From the NCBI GenBank assembly GCA_038503075.1, contig JBCAML010000010.1, positions 1,116,001-1,180,000 of the forward strand: a DNA stretch of 64,000 bases, read 5' to 3'. Under the pieces are notes generated by a model that was not told the DNA's origin, made no database searches, and saw only the letters and a list, made by a program, of their open reading frames with translations. Of the stretch, positions 11,338 through 24,243 are shown piece after piece. The position numbers and the translations under genes are program-made. Numbering within the stretch: the first letter of the stretch is position 1; every line of letters begins with the position of its first letter. The stretch comes from Gyromitra esculenta (Eukaryota > Ascomycota > Pezizomycetes > Pezizales > Discinaceae).

Positions 11338-12051
11338 TTCGAAATACAGAGGATGATGACCGGTAGTTCTTTATCGACTCAAAGAATTAATTTTAAATTT
11401 TAGCGAGCTAGAGCCGCATATGGTGATGAACTGGGCGGTTAGTAAATGGCGGGAGTTGGCGGAGTAGGGGGGGGTGGCCGGTGATTGTTGTGTTATTTGA
11501 TGTTGGGGGGGAGAAGGGGAAAAGAAGGGCAGAAGCGAGAGGATGAATGAACAGGATGATGTTGGTGTTCCGCTTTGTTTACGTCTACGCGAGATGAGCA
11601 AAGTGCTGGAAAGGTGCCATCTCGTTGCTGTGGCAACCTTCCTTTCCCAATCCCCAGCAACCATTACTCCACAAACCCAACCAACCTTCCCCTGCAGGAC
11701 CAGCCCCCACATGTGCAGATAAAGACACATCTAAAACAGCCACCCACCCACCAGGTTGGCCAAGTCTGAGTACAATGGTGAATGAGGCTAGCTAGCAAAC
11801 AAAAAGGACATAGTAATAGTGAGGTACCATTAAATAAATATATCTCTCACAGCAAAGCAAGGCCTTTCTCTTTCCAAACACATCATCGCAGACAGTGAGG
11901 GAACCGTGAAATCACTGTGTAGGATTTACAGTACAAGGATATCATTTGCTTTCAACAGGCGCCATTTTAAAAAGAAAAAAGACCGCGGAAACGACATTTC
12001 AACTCAACATTTCATACCAAGTTTTACTACGCTGTTTACCTATTATTACCT
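11338..12051. other. Mps1 promoter and alpha-tubulin 3' region
   Basis: Nothing gene-like is seen beyond short open frames. Both flanking genes are on the minus strand, so this holds the tubulin 3' UTR (high side) and the Mps1 promoter and 5' UTR (low side). Confidence 0.5.
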
Positions 12052-13947
12052 CTAGTACTCGTTGTCGTCGGCCTCCGGAACACTATCCATGGCAACTTCT
12101 TCATAATCTAGTCAAAGAAATATCAGTAAAAAAATATATTCACGCAGAACCAACTTTAGGGATAGTTTACCCTTTTCAAGAGCTGCAAGGTCCTCTCTAG
12201 CTTCGGAAAATTCGCCTTCCTCCATACCCTCGCCAACATACCAATGCACGAAAGCACGTTTCGCATACATGAGATCGAATTTGTGGTCAAGCCTTGACCA
12301 AGCTTCTGCAATCGCGGTGGTATTTGAGAGCATGCTAACCGAGCGGTCAACAGGTGCAAGCTCGCCTCCCGGAACACACATTGGTTTCTGATAGTTGATA
12401 CCGAGTTCTGATAATATCGTCAGTTCATCATTCCGCTAAAGTTTTGTATAATAGGTACAATCGATATAGGGTTAAACTTACTAAATCCGGTAGGGCACCA
12501 TTCAACAAGGGTAAAACTAGCTTTAGCCTTAACCGTAGCAACGGCAGACGTGCATTCACGGGGCACAACATCGCCACGGTACAGCAGGGCAACAGCCATG
12601 TATTTACCTTTTCTGGGATCACAAACAACCATTTGGTTGTTAGGTTCAAAGCATTGAAAGGTCAACTCAGAGACCTTAAATGACTCGTGAGAACTCCTGG
12701 ATGCAGACACGACAGGTGCATAACTGATCAATGGATAATGAATGCCTGTATCTTCGAGTCAGAACACGACCCGGTTAAAACATATTGGGAATTGCTTACG
12801 GGGGTAAGGAACCAGGTTGGTTTGAAACTCGCCCAAATCCACATTGAGAGCTCCATCAAACCGTAAGGAAGAAGTGATAGAAGACACCACCTGTGCAATC
12901 AAGCGATTGAGGTGTTCATGATCCGGACGAGGGATATCAAGGTTTCTTCGACAAATGTCATAGACAGCCTCGTTATCGACCAGGAACGTGCAGTCTGCAT
13001 TTTCGATAGTGCTGTGTGTTGACAAAACAGCGTTGTACGGCTCAACGACTGAAGTGCTTACTTGTGGGGCTGGGTATACGGCGAATTCAAGTTTTGACTT
13101 TTTCGCAAAGTCCGCCGAGAGGCGCTCTAGGAGAAGAGCACCGAATCCAGAACCGGTACCACCACCGAAGGAATGAAAAACCAAGAAACCTTGAAGACTG
13201 GAGCAATTATCGGCCATACGACGGATACGGTCAATTACGTTTTCCAGTAGTTCCTTGCCAATGGTGTAGTGTCCTCGAGCATCTACAAGTGAGCATTAGT
13301 ATTCCTTCCACCAGTGTCTAAGAACTATTTTCGGTATTTACAATTGTTGGCAGCGTCCTCCTTCCCACTGACCAAAAGCTCTGGATGGAATAGCTGTCGG
13401 AAGGCACCAGTTCGAATTTCATCAATTGGCTGGACAGCCTATCAGCTACAAGAACTTCTATATATTTGCTCGACGGTAGTTTTTTCTGTCTAGAAACTAA
13501 CCGAGGGATCCAAATCGATGAAAATCGAGCGGGGTACATATTTCCCATTTCCAGCCTCGGTGAAGAAGGTCTCATAAGAGCCTCCAGCGGTGGCCGTCGT
13601 GTCCGGGTCTAGGTGTCCATCCATCTTTAACCCATGTTCTAGAAGGTATCTGTATAGCACAGACCTTAAGTCAATACCGTCCAATCGTATTGTGGATGGT
13701 GGGAAGAGAGGTATTACAGTTCCCATGCACTATTTCCTAGCTGCACACCGGCTTGGCCGACGTGTATATGGCAGATCTACGAGTAAAAATGGTTAACGTT
13801 AGATGATGATACATGCATAATTAAGTCCACTGGGATCGGGTAGGATGGTAAAAAGTGGATCAGGGATGAATAAGCGGCAGAGCAGGTAAGTGGCAGGCCT
13901 ATGATCGTTCGCAGGGAATGTGGGGAGTGACTTACTTCACCCCTCAT
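12052..13947 (-). CDS. TUB1: Alpha-tubulin
   Basis: Eight exons on the minus strand: 13936-13947, 13718-13776, 13502-13649, 13342-13429, 12800-13282, 12482-12745, 12171-12407 and 12052-12107. The phases close exactly to 448 aa. The first exon is only 12 nt (M-R-G-E), followed by [20 protein letters not shown]. Diagnostic features are the GTP-binding loop [10 protein letters not shown], the catalytic-glutamate segment [14 protein letters not shown], the [10 protein letters not shown] helix, and an acidic tail ending in -E-Y, the terminal tyrosine typical of alpha-tubulin. It forms the alpha/beta dimer of microtubules. Seven introns is a high number for an ascomycete tubulin gene. No frame damage is seen. 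Confidence 0.97.
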
Positions 13948-15102
13948 GATTGCAGCAAATTTGTGGAATCGTGAAGTAGTTAGCAAGGAAGATAAGCTTC
14001 AAAAGAGTGAACGCAGGAAATTATCAGAGAAAGCCGAGATGGGGATGAGGTGAGAGCTCCCATCTTGGTCTTGGCATTCTGCGTTGTTGAGCAGCAGCTG
14101 GTGACTTATCGCATTTTCTTTCATTTTGCGTCAATCAGATTGGCCCCTGTGACGATAATGACGCTGGGCGATCATGGTAGCAAAATTCCCTCGATAAGGT
14201 GATTGTGAATTATTGGAGGCTATCATATTCCAGAATTATTATGGACCTTTCTTGAAACACCATTACTCCCCTCGGAAAAACTGGACATGGGATGTGGCTT
14301 GCCGGTTGCATGTCTCGGCAGGGGAATAATTCGGAGGCAACTCTCCCGGCGACGGTCCCTGTCGCTCGTGTCACCACAGCGGAACCGTTCCAACTTCCCA
14401 CCTCAATGCCGTTCATAATCAGCGAATCCGGTGGTACATAAAAATATTAACATGCTGATCGGCAATCTATGACGAAGGTGGCGCCATTCTTTACCCAGAA
14501 GGGTTCTTGCGTTTTACACATTTAGACTTTTCTTCGTTTATCTTTTCTCTTCCCTCAAAACTCTGATCGATATGGAGATGCACCGAGAATTGTTGTTAGC
14601 CTATCAATACTGGAAGCAGCGAACCGTCGCGACCGGGAGAGGAGGGTCTAAACATCTAATGGGAGCGCAATTTTGAACGGCCCCGTCTTCCCCCTCATAA
14701 ACACGTACTGGATATGCCAGCATCTCGATCTCCCCGTAACACGTAGAGTACCTACATGTAGTAAGTACGTTTCTTGAGGGTATTTCGAATAATCTAAGAT
14801 ATAAAGGATGTGTCTTATCCCCAACACCCCGTACGTGGTTAAAATTTCACTAAATTCTACGCTTGATAAAAACCCTTCGTATCCGTCGCTGCGAACGAAC
14901 CGCTTCTGCTTATTGCTCATAGTAATCCCTGGATTGATCCTCTGATCCTGAACTGTCGCTTCTGAATCTGAGTTGCCGGCCCTTTTTTCCTTGATAACTT
15001 TCGTTCCATTACAATTGCGTATATCAACATCGGACTTCCGGTATCCGATTATTCACCTTCCCTTACTAAAAAGTTTATATACCTTCCACGGCTGTCCCAT
15101 CG
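13948..15102. other. Divergent region between alpha-tubulin and MscS genes
   Basis: This 1.15-kb stretch separates two genes pointing away from each other. It should contain both promoters. A pyrimidine-rich stretch around 14520-14565 and 14995-15090 fits fungal core promoter or 5' UTR sequence of the plus-strand gene. No other gene is recognisable. Confidence 0.5.
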
Positions 15103-18100
15103 ATGTCAACCCCAGTTCACGAAATACCGGAACCATCATATCCCCAGTACGGCCCGCCTGGTAGCGACCAACGGCGTCCATCAATTCCAGCTCACATGGT
15201 AGGCAAATCTTCAGACGAGAATACATATACCGATGAACTTCCACGCCATCAACTTCACGATCAATTCAGACCCACAGAACAATTTGGGCCTGCAACGGGT
15301 ACTACGGCTTCTGATGATGGAAGGCCTCATTATATATCCCACTCTCGGATGAGAGAAGAGAATCATCGATTGGAGGATGACCTAGAGCTCCTGAAAGCAG
15401 AAAGGGTTGTCACTAATGCATCTGGTAATGGTGGCCCAGACAGGTCCAAGAGCAGGAGGAATCGTTCTAGGTCACGGGTAACTGAAATTGAACCCGTGGA
15501 CGAGTTCGATATCTCAACGAATCCAGTCCATGACAATGGAAAAGGTGTCTGGAAACCTCCTGAGAAACCTGCGAATAGCTTTGCGCGATTTTTGAAAGCG
15601 GTATGTATCAATTCATCGCTTTGCTAGATAGTAAACATTATATACCTATGAATAATAAACTAAAGATTATTTAAGGTCCACGAATCATCCATAATTATCC
15701 GGTATTTTACGTATATCATTCCACTAGTCTTGATCCTCTTGATCCCTTTGCTCTTGGGCGCATTTATTTTCAAGGATGCAACTGTGGGTGATGTTTACTT
15801 GACATGGTTTATGGTTTGGCTGGAGGTGGTCTGGTTGGCGTTATGGGCAGGAAGAGTAAGTACACTCTAATCTCTAATACTATGGACTTATATTCTAACT
15901 CAGTCCTTAGATTATAGCTAAATGTCTCCCCTACGTGGTAGGCATTATCACCAGTGTCTTCACTAATGGCAGTAAGAAATGGAAAGACATGGCCCGCATG
16001 CTCGAGGTCCCTGCTACACTGTTCCTCTGGTGGTTGGCTGTCTTTGTGTCCTTCATTCCCACCATGACTAACCACCACAACGATGGCGACAAATCTACTC
16101 GCTACTGGGAAAGCCGTGCAAATATAGTTCTCATGTGTTTCTTTATTGCTATGATTTTAAATCTCGTTGAGAAGATCATCATCCAGCTCGTTGCAATCTC
16201 ATTTCATCAGAGAACCTATGAAGATCGGATAGAGCTTAACAAGTTCCAAATTGGGTCACTTGCGAAACTTTACACGTACTCGAAGCAGTTTGAAAGGGAA
16301 AGGGATCTAGACGAGAAGAGAGAATCAAATCTAGCGAGTGGTGCGAGGACACCATTAGTGGTTTTGCAGCAAGCGAGGGCGGGGGCACAGAAGACTTTTA
16401 ACAGGGTTGGAGATGTTATGGGGAAGGTTGCTGGTGATTTCACTGGTAGGGAAGTTTCGTCGAGTAAATCTCCGCAACAGGTTGTACTCACACTACTTTA
16501 CACTACTGAAGGCAGTCAAGCAGTAAGTTTTTCGATCACAATATCCCCTTGCTCGCTGTTCGGGGTAAACCTCCTACATAGTTATTACCTACTAACAGTT
16601 TACAGCTTGCCCGCCGTCTGTTCCGCACTTTCGTCCGAGACGACCTCGAGAATGTCAACGCTGAAGAGCTCAAGGATGCCTTCTCCTCTGAGGAAGAAGC
16701 TGAAGCTGCCTTCACCATGTTCGACCGAGACCTCAATGGCGATATCTCGTGTGAGGAAATGGAACTCGCATGCGTTGAAATTGGTCGCGAACGCAAAGCT
16801 ATCACAGCATCTTTAAAGGACCTCGACAGTGTAGTCGGGAAGCTTGACGACGTCTTCACTTTTATCGTGGCCATGATTGTTGTATTGGTGTTTCTGAGCT
16901 TGATCTCAAAATCGACGGCGGGCGTACTAACATCCGCGTCGAGTTCGGTCCTAGCGTTATCATGGCTGTTCTCACAAACCGCACAAGAGTTTTTGGCGAG
17001 TATCATTTTTGTGTTTGTGAAGCATCCGTTTGATGTAGGCGACCGGGTGGATATCTACAACACAGGGGCTAGCACCATCGATACGTTCTTTGTTAAGGAG
17101 ATCGCTTTGATGTACACTGAGTTCAAGAAGCTGGAAGGACACGTCGTTCAAGCTCCAAATTCACTGTTGAACACTCTGTTTGTTTTAAATATGCGACGTT
17201 CCGGTGGCTTGGCTGAGGTTTGCTCTCTTCTCTTTCCGGGTGATAGCTCATGACTAATTAGTCTCACAGGCAATTCCCATCGTCTGCAAATTTGGCACCT
17301 CCCTTGAACAGATTGAAGAACTCCGCGAGCGGCTTCTCGCCTTTGTTCAATCCGAAAAACGCGAATACCAACCAAAGATCATCACTGAGCTCCGCGATAT
17401 CCCCGATATGCATTCTGTCAAGCTCAACGTCATCTTCTTCTACAAATCTAACTGGCAAAACGAACTCGTGCGCCTCCAACGCCGCAACAAGTTCATGTGC
17501 GCACTCATGGTCTCTGTCACAGACGTTGGGATCGAGTCGCCAAATATGCGCTGGCCAGGACAAAAGAGTACTCAACCGGTATTTCTGCAGTCTGTTAACA
17601 CCGATCAGCTACAGCAATCTGTGTTGGATCGTAGTGGTGGGCCTAACAAGCACGATGGGGACTATAAACCATTCATTCCTACTGGGGCTGATCCATCTAC
17701 AGGAATCCTCCGCTCGGATTCGAGAACTAGCGAGCCAGATCGCACTGCAAGTATGGGACGCTCCGCGAGTACGGGTTCTGCATACGGTCAATCCAAGAAA
17801 GTGGACTTCTCACTTGGTGTTAAGGATCTAGCATCCTCCGATGACTCCGGTGACGTCTTTGATGACCGCCGTAGGATGCAGCACGTACCGATGGTCCGCG
17901 TCCTCGAGGAACGGGAAAAGGAGGAGGAGGAGGCAGCTATTGCAAGGACTACGTCTAGAACATCGTCTGAACATGGCCCGGGATTCATTAGGAGGCATAG
18001 AGCGGGAAGCGGTAGTATCGTGAGCCATAGGAATAGGTTTTTTGGGAGTAAAAGGAACAGTATAGATGCGCCGGATTTGGAGACGGGAACTTTCGCCAAG

Positions 18101-18211
18101 GTGGAAGGGCCCCATAGAGGGTTGAGTGCAGAGATGTCGAGGGCGGGACCTAGTAGCGAGCAGCAAGCGACGGTGGAGTCGGTGGAAGATGTGAAGCTGG
18201 AGAGATTATGA
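15103..18211 (+). CDS. MscS-family mechanosensitive channel with EF hand (Msy type)
   Basis: Five exons: 15103-15600, 15676-15855, 15911-16522, 16606-17217 and 17270-18211; 947 aa. A polar N-terminus of about 165 residues is followed by two hydrophobic pairs (exon 2 and early exon 3), then a cytosolic segment with a canonical EF-hand loop [12 protein letters not shown] (about residues 468-479). The MscS pore helix and beta domain follow ([15 protein letters not shown]). A long disordered Ser/Arg-rich tail ends the protein. Fission yeast Msy1 and Msy2, of the same architecture, sit in the ER and control calcium release on hypo-osmotic shock; the same role is inferred here. All splice junctions keep the frame and have standard donors. 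Confidence 0.93.
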
Positions 18212-18727
18212 TCTATAGGGGACTAAGTATGTTATGGATCCCGCTCTTCCTGGGGCTACGGAGGTGAGGGGAGACAGCAGCTTTAATGGTGATCGTATTT
18301 GTACAGAAACTGCATCACGGATAACGAGGTTTGTATATTGGCACTGGCGCTGACACGGGCATCTATATTGCCATTTTGTGCGAGAGTCGAAGTTGCGCTT
18401 GGATGATATCGAGACGTCTTGGCGGTTTAGCGTTTTTTTGTAACTTTTTAGTTTAGATTTGTATATTTTTCTCCAAGCTGGCTATGTACTTTAGATGAAA
18501 CTTCTTTGACAGACACTGTACTGTATACGCTCCCCAATGCATGGGAACATTTATAAGGCTTTCCCTAGTGAGCGGTTTACGTATAACCCGATAATAAAAC
18601 AGACACGGCACCAAACGCCCCTTTCTCTATGTGTTATGGATAAGGAAACTCTTGAACGACGACCAAGTATCCGAATTAACATATCTGCACGCCCGCGTAT
18701 TAGCACCAGACGCCTGCAGGAAAGAAA
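18212..18727. other. Convergent 3' UTR region
   Basis: The MscS gene (plus) and the PXMP4-like gene (minus) converge here. I see no further gene. T-rich tracts around 18430-18470 fit 3' UTR and polyadenylation sequence. Confidence 0.5.
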
Positions 18728-19403
18728 TCAGGGGTAGGGGCGAACTTGCAGATACTTCATACTGCTCCTCAAGCTCGGCTGTATGCTGTCCGGGTGCCAC
18801 CTAAACAGCCACATGACCAGAGCCCAGCTGGCACTTGCAAACACCGGCCATCCCGCATCTGCAACCATAGTCCCGACCGGGCCCCTCGCCATTTCCCCCT
18901 TCTCGCCCATGCTCCCGCCCACGCTCAGTTTGGCCAGCGCTAGAGCTACGCGCGCAAACACATAGATGACAATCTGCTGGTTCACGCTGCTCTGGGAGCC
19001 GCGCCCAAACACGACATATCCACCCAGCAGCCCGGAAATGAAGCTGTCCGCCGAGCGCTCCTTGCCGGCGTTGGAGCGCGAGAGAGCATACATGGCAGTT
19101 TTGTAGAGCGTCACGAACAGGGCGAGGTTCTTGGAATGGGTGCGCGTTGCTTTAAGGACGGCCGACATTTTCTCACGGAAGGAGCCGCTGCGGAAGAGGA
19201 ATGCCATGACGAGGGCGTGGGGGAAGCGGACCTTTGCGCCGTAGACGAGGCCGTTGCGAAGGCCTTTGACGATGGCGAGGATGTCATGGTTTTTGGGGTC
19301 GAGGATGAAGCGGTTGACCGATTCCTGTGGGGGGTTAGTTGGGGGCTTGGGGGTGTGTGCGGCGGCGGAGACGTACTGAGATTAGATCCAGAGTGCTGTT
19401 CAT
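18728..19403 (-). CDS. Peroxisomal membrane protein 4 (PXMP4/PMP24-like)
   Basis: Two exons on the minus strand, 19377-19403 (27 nt) and 18728-19324, joined across a 52-bp intron; 207 aa. The N-terminus reads MNSTLDLISESVNRFILDP, then a KGLRNGLVYGAKVRFPHALV segment that is the hallmark of the PXMP4 branch of the Tim17/Tim22/Tim23/Pmp24 superfamily. A GLLGGYVVFG stretch and hydrophobic helices follow. The family sits in the peroxisomal membrane and its transport role is unsettled. The 9-codon first exon is required to supply the ATG; without it the frame lacks the conserved N-terminus. Confidence 0.88.
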
Positions 19404-19897
19404 CGTGGTGGTGGTGGTGGTGGCAGGCTGGTTTGGGGGAGACGCGTAGATGTGTGCCGGGGCTGCGGTGGGCTGTCTGGTCAGAGCGCGACAGGAGCGA
19501 TGGTGCGGGAGAGGAGCGAAGGGCTATGGACACCACGACGACGAGGAACAGCAGGAGCGGGGATCTGTTGGCGGGGAGGCATGCCTCGGGATCTGCGATG
19601 GGCGTGGCTTCGGGGGGGGAAGAGAGCGCAGGAACGACACCAGGACACCTCCGGCACACGCGATGGCTCGCTGCTCGGCCTGGCCGTCGGTTGCGGCTCA
19701 GCGGGCAGTTGGCGCGGCATGTGACAGTGAGGTCATCGCACCGACTGGGACTCGCATCACCAAACATCACTCTCTGCTCTGCTCTCTGCTCTGCTCTCTG
19801 CTCTGCTCTCTGCTCTGCTCTCTGCTCTCTGCTTCTCGTCTCTCTCTACATTGCTTCTTAGATACTTCGTCTCTAATGTCCATTGCATCGAGGCTTC
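19404..19897. other. Short intergenic region with minisatellite
   Basis: It lies upstream of the PXMP4-like gene and downstream of the HPM1-like gene (both minus). Long overlapping open frames on both strands here result from GC-rich low-complexity sequence and a 12-bp tandem repeat. No domain is seen. Confidence 0.5.
19771..19832. repeat. Minisatellite, 12-bp unit CTCTGCTCTGCT
   Basis: About five tandem copies of a pyrimidine-rich 12-bp unit, almost perfect, decaying into CTCT at the right end. It lies within the probable promoter or 5' UTR zone of the PXMP4-like gene, so length variation there could affect transcription (inference). Confidence 0.85.
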
Positions 19898-21027
19898 TCA
19901 CGGGCTGCTCGTCACCTCAACGATGCTCCTCCCCACTCCCTCCTCCCGCTCCTCCCTCACGCTCTTGCACGTCCATCCCTCCCTCCGCTCCACGCCGCTC
20001 ACAAAATCAGCCACGCTTCCGCCCACCCCAAAATATATCTGCTTCGCTGCGACCAATGCCCTTCCATCTTTCTTCAATGCGCCCAGCAATGCGTCTGTGA
20101 ATACCCCTGTTGTCGCCGGGGAGTAGATCGTTTCTGACGCCAGCACCAAGTCATATGGAGTGCCCAGAATCCCCACCATACCGTCCCCCCACCCCCCTGA
20201 CACGAAATCTATAGCGATGTCCAGTTTTTGCAAGTCGGCAGTGAAATCAGCTCTCAAAGCTTCCGTGACATCAAAGTCCCCTTCGGGGTCCCAGGCGTCG
20301 GGGGGAGTGCGGGAAACTGCCCATGAAAGGAAGAGGTTGGGAACGGTGACCAGACGGAGGACCTCGAGGTTGTAGTCGGCGAGGGTGAAGCGGTAGGGCG
20401 AGGATAGGCCTTCGGCACGGCGGAGGGTGCTAAGAGTAGACTGGAAGAGGTACAGTGAGGGGAGAGAGGTACCACATCCGAGCTGCGGGGATTTTAGCTA
20501 ATCGACGAAGCAAATGAGCAAATGGACCGTGTAGAGAATATACCTCCAGCACTCTCCTCACACCCGCCAACACTTCTTCCTCGCCGGCAAGATGCCGTAC
20601 CAAATCCACTGAACACTCCCAACTCTTCAGTCCGCCTTCGTAGAAGCTTGTCCTGATATCCTCATCCCCTAGCCCTGCCAGCGTGCTCTTCTCTGTCTGC
20701 TCCCCTTCACCATCCACGCTGATGTCAAGCTTATCTTCCGCCATGAGCTGCATGCGGACATCGTAGAGTTCTCGTCGCGGGATATGGATCGAGGGGGCTA
20801 CAGTGAGAGTCGAGTACGATATATTCTGCGGAAGCGAGTGAATCTGGGACCCAGAGGTGTTAGACAGCCAAATCATCCCTTCTGGAGGGTATACGAACCA
20901 GGCTCTGGAGAGAATGGTATTTCAGCGGTGTCTGCGCCGGCCCCTGTACTGCAGCTCGAGCAACCGGAACGCTATCGTCACCTTCGCTCTCGCTATCATC
21001 ACCACCGAAATTGAACTTGAAAGACAT
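19898..21027 (-). CDS. HPM1: HPM1/METTL18-like protein histidine methyltransferase
   Basis: Three exons on the minus strand, 20899-21027, 20544-20843 and 19898-20482; 337 aa. It starts MSFKFNFGGDDSESEGDDS. Exon 2 contains IPRRELYDVRMQLM and the family's KSWECSVDLVRHL segment. Exon 3 opens with the SAM-binding loop LGCGTSLPSLYLF, followed by ADYNLEVLRLVTVPN and the LVLASETIYS active-site segment. In budding yeast Hpm1 methylates a histidine of ribosomal protein Rpl3 (uL3), and METTL18 does the same in animals. The start is 272 bp from the divergent TFB2 start. Both introns (55 and 61 bp) are needed to avoid stops. Confidence 0.9.
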
Positions 21028-21299
21028 GTTGAGGGCTTATGGTGGGGCTGCTGTCCGCCCCACCACACCTTCTCCAAAAGAAAAGGCAATCGGGAAATTC
21101 GTGCCTGCCAAGACCGACGCATCAGGGTAACCGAGACAGAGCCGCCCACCACCAAACCCTAACCCATCCGCGACCGCCCAGAGATTCAAGCTTTGTTCGA
21201 GTCTCCGTCCACAGAAGCAGTCATCAGCCCTCTACCGCTCGTGGACTGACAATCCCCATGCCCACGCTGCGGCCCGTCTTCAACTCCGGATAATACACC
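21028..21299. promoter_or_regulatory. Shared divergent promoter of HPM1 and TFB2
   Basis: Only 272 bp separate two divergent start codons. The pair joins a ribosomal-protein modifier with a general transcription and repair factor, so joint expression with growth is plausible but inferred. I recognise no specific factor site. Confidence 0.55.
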
Positions 21300-22998
21300 A
21301 TGTCCGGGAATATTCGAGGGTTGGTTTTGGCTCTTTACCCTGCTGCTTTGGAAACACGCGTAGCTAATGGTTCGGGGATGCTATAGCTTTGGCTACTTGG
21401 AAGTTGGTTTCCTCACCACCGCTGGCGGCAGCAGCGCAATAATCGTGGCCGATAGAGATGGAAGCTGACGATCGTATCTAGAATCTCCCTCCAATTACTT
21501 TTAGGAGGCTCTATCAGCAGCCGGCTACTGCATTGGCTATCTTTCGTCGCATGTTGCCGAATCTGGGTTTGTGAATTCTCCGTCTTTACGGTGGAGCTAG
21601 GTGGTTGGTTGCGAGAATGAAAGTCTAGACGAGCTTCATGAGGAAATTAGGAGAACTTGTGCTAACTTCCTGGCTGGCGTATAGCAAAGATCTTCGTGAC
21701 TGCCCTACTTTATAATGATGTCCCCATCCCGCTCGCCGATCTCGAATCTCTCGTGAGACCAGAGAGCTACAAGTTCGTACCCTTATCCCTATTTTCTTCC
21801 GTCCCCGTAGCTAACTCGAATCAGAGAGCGCGAAGACGCCTTCTCTAAGCTTCGCCGCCTCCACATCACGAATGAAATTGATCACACGATAACCCTCGAT
21901 CCCGTCTTCCGTAAAAACTTCCGTCTGGCGCTCACTGGTGGTGGTGAGCATCACTCATTTGGTGTTCCTTGCCCTGCCTCCGAGAAGAAGAGGGTCACAG
22001 TCCCCTATCTTGATGATTACGCACAACGCAAGTTTGAAGCGATTTTGCACTACATGGTTGGCACTCACAACGACAACAAGCCCGGCGAGGGTGTGATCGC
22101 GTTGTTGGTTTCTAGTGGTCTTATGGAGCGTCAGGGAACAGGCAGCCAGGCAATCATTACCAAGAATGGATTCTCGTTCCTGCTGCAGGAAGGAAACAGT
22201 CAGATTTGGGCATTGCTAATCCAGTATCTGGACACCGCTGAGGAGCTAGGAATGGAGAAAACCGATGTGCTGCACTTCCTGCTGATGCTGGGGAGCCTGG
22301 AGCTTGGACAAGCGTATTCGGTGAATACGCTGACAGTTACGCAGCGGACCATGCTAGCTGACCTGCGCGACTACGGTATCGTATATCAGCGCAAAGCAGC
22401 TTCGGATCGTTTCTACCCCACGAGGTTGGCAACGACACTAACCAGCGAGTCCGGGGGTTTACGCTCTGCAAGCGCGAGTGTCAATGCTGCTACGGGGGAT
22501 AAAGAAGACACCGGCAAAGGTTTTGTCATCGTCGAAACGAACTATAGGGTCTACGCATACACCAATTCACCTCTCCAGATTGCCGTATTAAACCTTTTCG
22601 TGAGGCTCACCACACGTTTTCCAAACCTTGTATCTGGCCGCATCAGTAGACACTCTATTCAGGAGGCCATCAAGAAGGGCATCACAGCAGACCAAATCAT
22701 CGATTATCTCACCGTCCACGCACACCCGCAGATGAGGAAGAATCTCGTCATCCTACCACCCACTGTCGTCGATCAGATCAGGTTGTGGCAGATTGAGGGA
22801 GAACGCATGAAGGCGACCCCTGGGTTCTTGTTTAAGGATTTTACGACGGCCTTGGATTTCGAGGAGGTTGCTAGGTATGCGGAGGAGCTGGGAGTGTTGA
22901 GATGGAGGAATGATACAAAGAGGTGCATGTTTGTTACTAGGCATGAACAGATTGCGGATTGGTTGAAGAGGAGGGCGGCTGGTGGAGGGAAGAAGTAA
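21300..22998 (+). CDS. TFB2: TFIIH subunit Tfb2/p52
   Basis: Five exons: 21300-21319 (20 nt), 21387-21402 (16 nt), 21482-21566, 21685-21772 and 21825-22998; frame closes to 460 aa. The assembled N-terminus reads MSGNIRGFGYLE, then NLPPITFRRLYQQPATALA, which matches the start of the family. Exon 5 includes GVIALLVSSGLMERQG, FLLMLGSLELGQAYS and a C-terminal winged-helix-like part ending in the region that binds Tfb5. Tfb2 is a core TFIIH subunit that stimulates the Ssl2/XPB translocase in promoter opening and nucleotide excision repair. The two tiny 5' exons are inferred, but they are the only path giving the conserved N-terminus. The ATG has a good context (CACCATG). Confidence 0.92.
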
Positions 22999-24243
22999 GA
23001 GGGATGGAAGGAAATGTAAGAATCACTGGGGTGGGAGTATAGGCTTCTGCTTTTGTGACCCATTCAGATAGGCCGGGGTTTCTTTTTTTTGATTGTAAGG
23101 TTTTTGGTCTCTGTTTTCACGCGTGGTCATTAAAAAAACCAAACACTATATTGGCTGTGTCTTTTTCCTATCCTCCTTTTGCTCTGGTCTTCTTTTCCTT
23201 GGTGGGGTGGTCTTTTGGCGTTTTGTGATTTGAAACTAACTCCCTGCTTTCTAAAGTATGCCACCATGATTATAAAAATTGATTACGGGGATGAGATTAC
23301 CTCCAATCCTTATTGGTTTCAAGGAGACCTGGAATTCAGAACTTAAGGTTAGAATTCGAAGTTTGCTCTACCGTGCACGGTCCTAAAAATATACAACCTA
23401 ATACTGTATTGCGCTTACTAGGGTAGGATGGCATAGCATCTTCATCGTATATCACTCGCAGTTCCAAATCTTCGTATGGAGCCTCTGGGACATTGTTGTT
23501 GCTGTTTATTCACTAGGTACAGCCTCTGGGACATAAGCTAGCGATCGTTTTGATTATATGAGAGGGGAAGCTAGATTTCAGCGGGTGAGAGATTGGGCCA
23601 TGGCTACTAAATCGACCTCTAATTCACAGAGACCTGTAATGGGGTTTTTATAATGCCGTCCACAGTAAATATAAATGCCCCCCAGAAAAGCTAGTGGAGG
23701 ACTAATCTTAGGCTAGGTATACTGGAAGACTACGAAAACTTATTATGGAAACACGAAAGCTGTCTATAAACTAACAGATCGTGCAGATATCAATCAGTAA
23801 GGCCATTGAAGCCACTGTGGTGTTTCTATCACATAAATATTTGGTGGGGGAATAGTACTCTAACCTGACGTTTTACCTATGCGTTGCCACGGCTTGCAGA
23901 GAAAAGTTTCGATTTAGGCTTTAATTCCAAATAGGATAGATGTGGTAGGTAGCTCTTGGGTGTTTACGATCTGTAGGAGTAAGGTGGCTTAAGATACAAT
24001 GGATGGTCATGTACTATCAATTAAGCGCGCCTATATGCATATAGACTCACGATACTCCTCTTTGGGATTTTGGCAGCTTGTGTGACCCCTTGCATCAAAC
24101 AGAGTGCGGCTCTTTCTGCAACCCTAACCCAAATCGATATCCCAGTAGCGTTGCGTGAGGGAAAAAAAAAAAACCCTTTCCAACTTAAGACCATACCCCA
24201 CCACCACCAAGTTGCAGTCCTGCAACAATTAACTCACGTAGCC
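22999..24243. other. Intergenic region, about 1.2 kb
   Basis: It contains the TFB2 3' UTR and UTP14 upstream sequence. A 15-bp phrase GCCTCTGGGACAT occurs twice near 23480 and 23523, which may be a small duplication. No gene is seen. The open frame upstream of 24244 is continuous with UTP14 but lacks an ATG. Confidence 0.5.

Noticed and set aside
19111..20137. Several 200-codon frames on both strands around the minisatellite
   Set aside because: They overlap the PXMP4-like and HPM1-like exons in other frames and run through GC-rich repeats; none has a domain.
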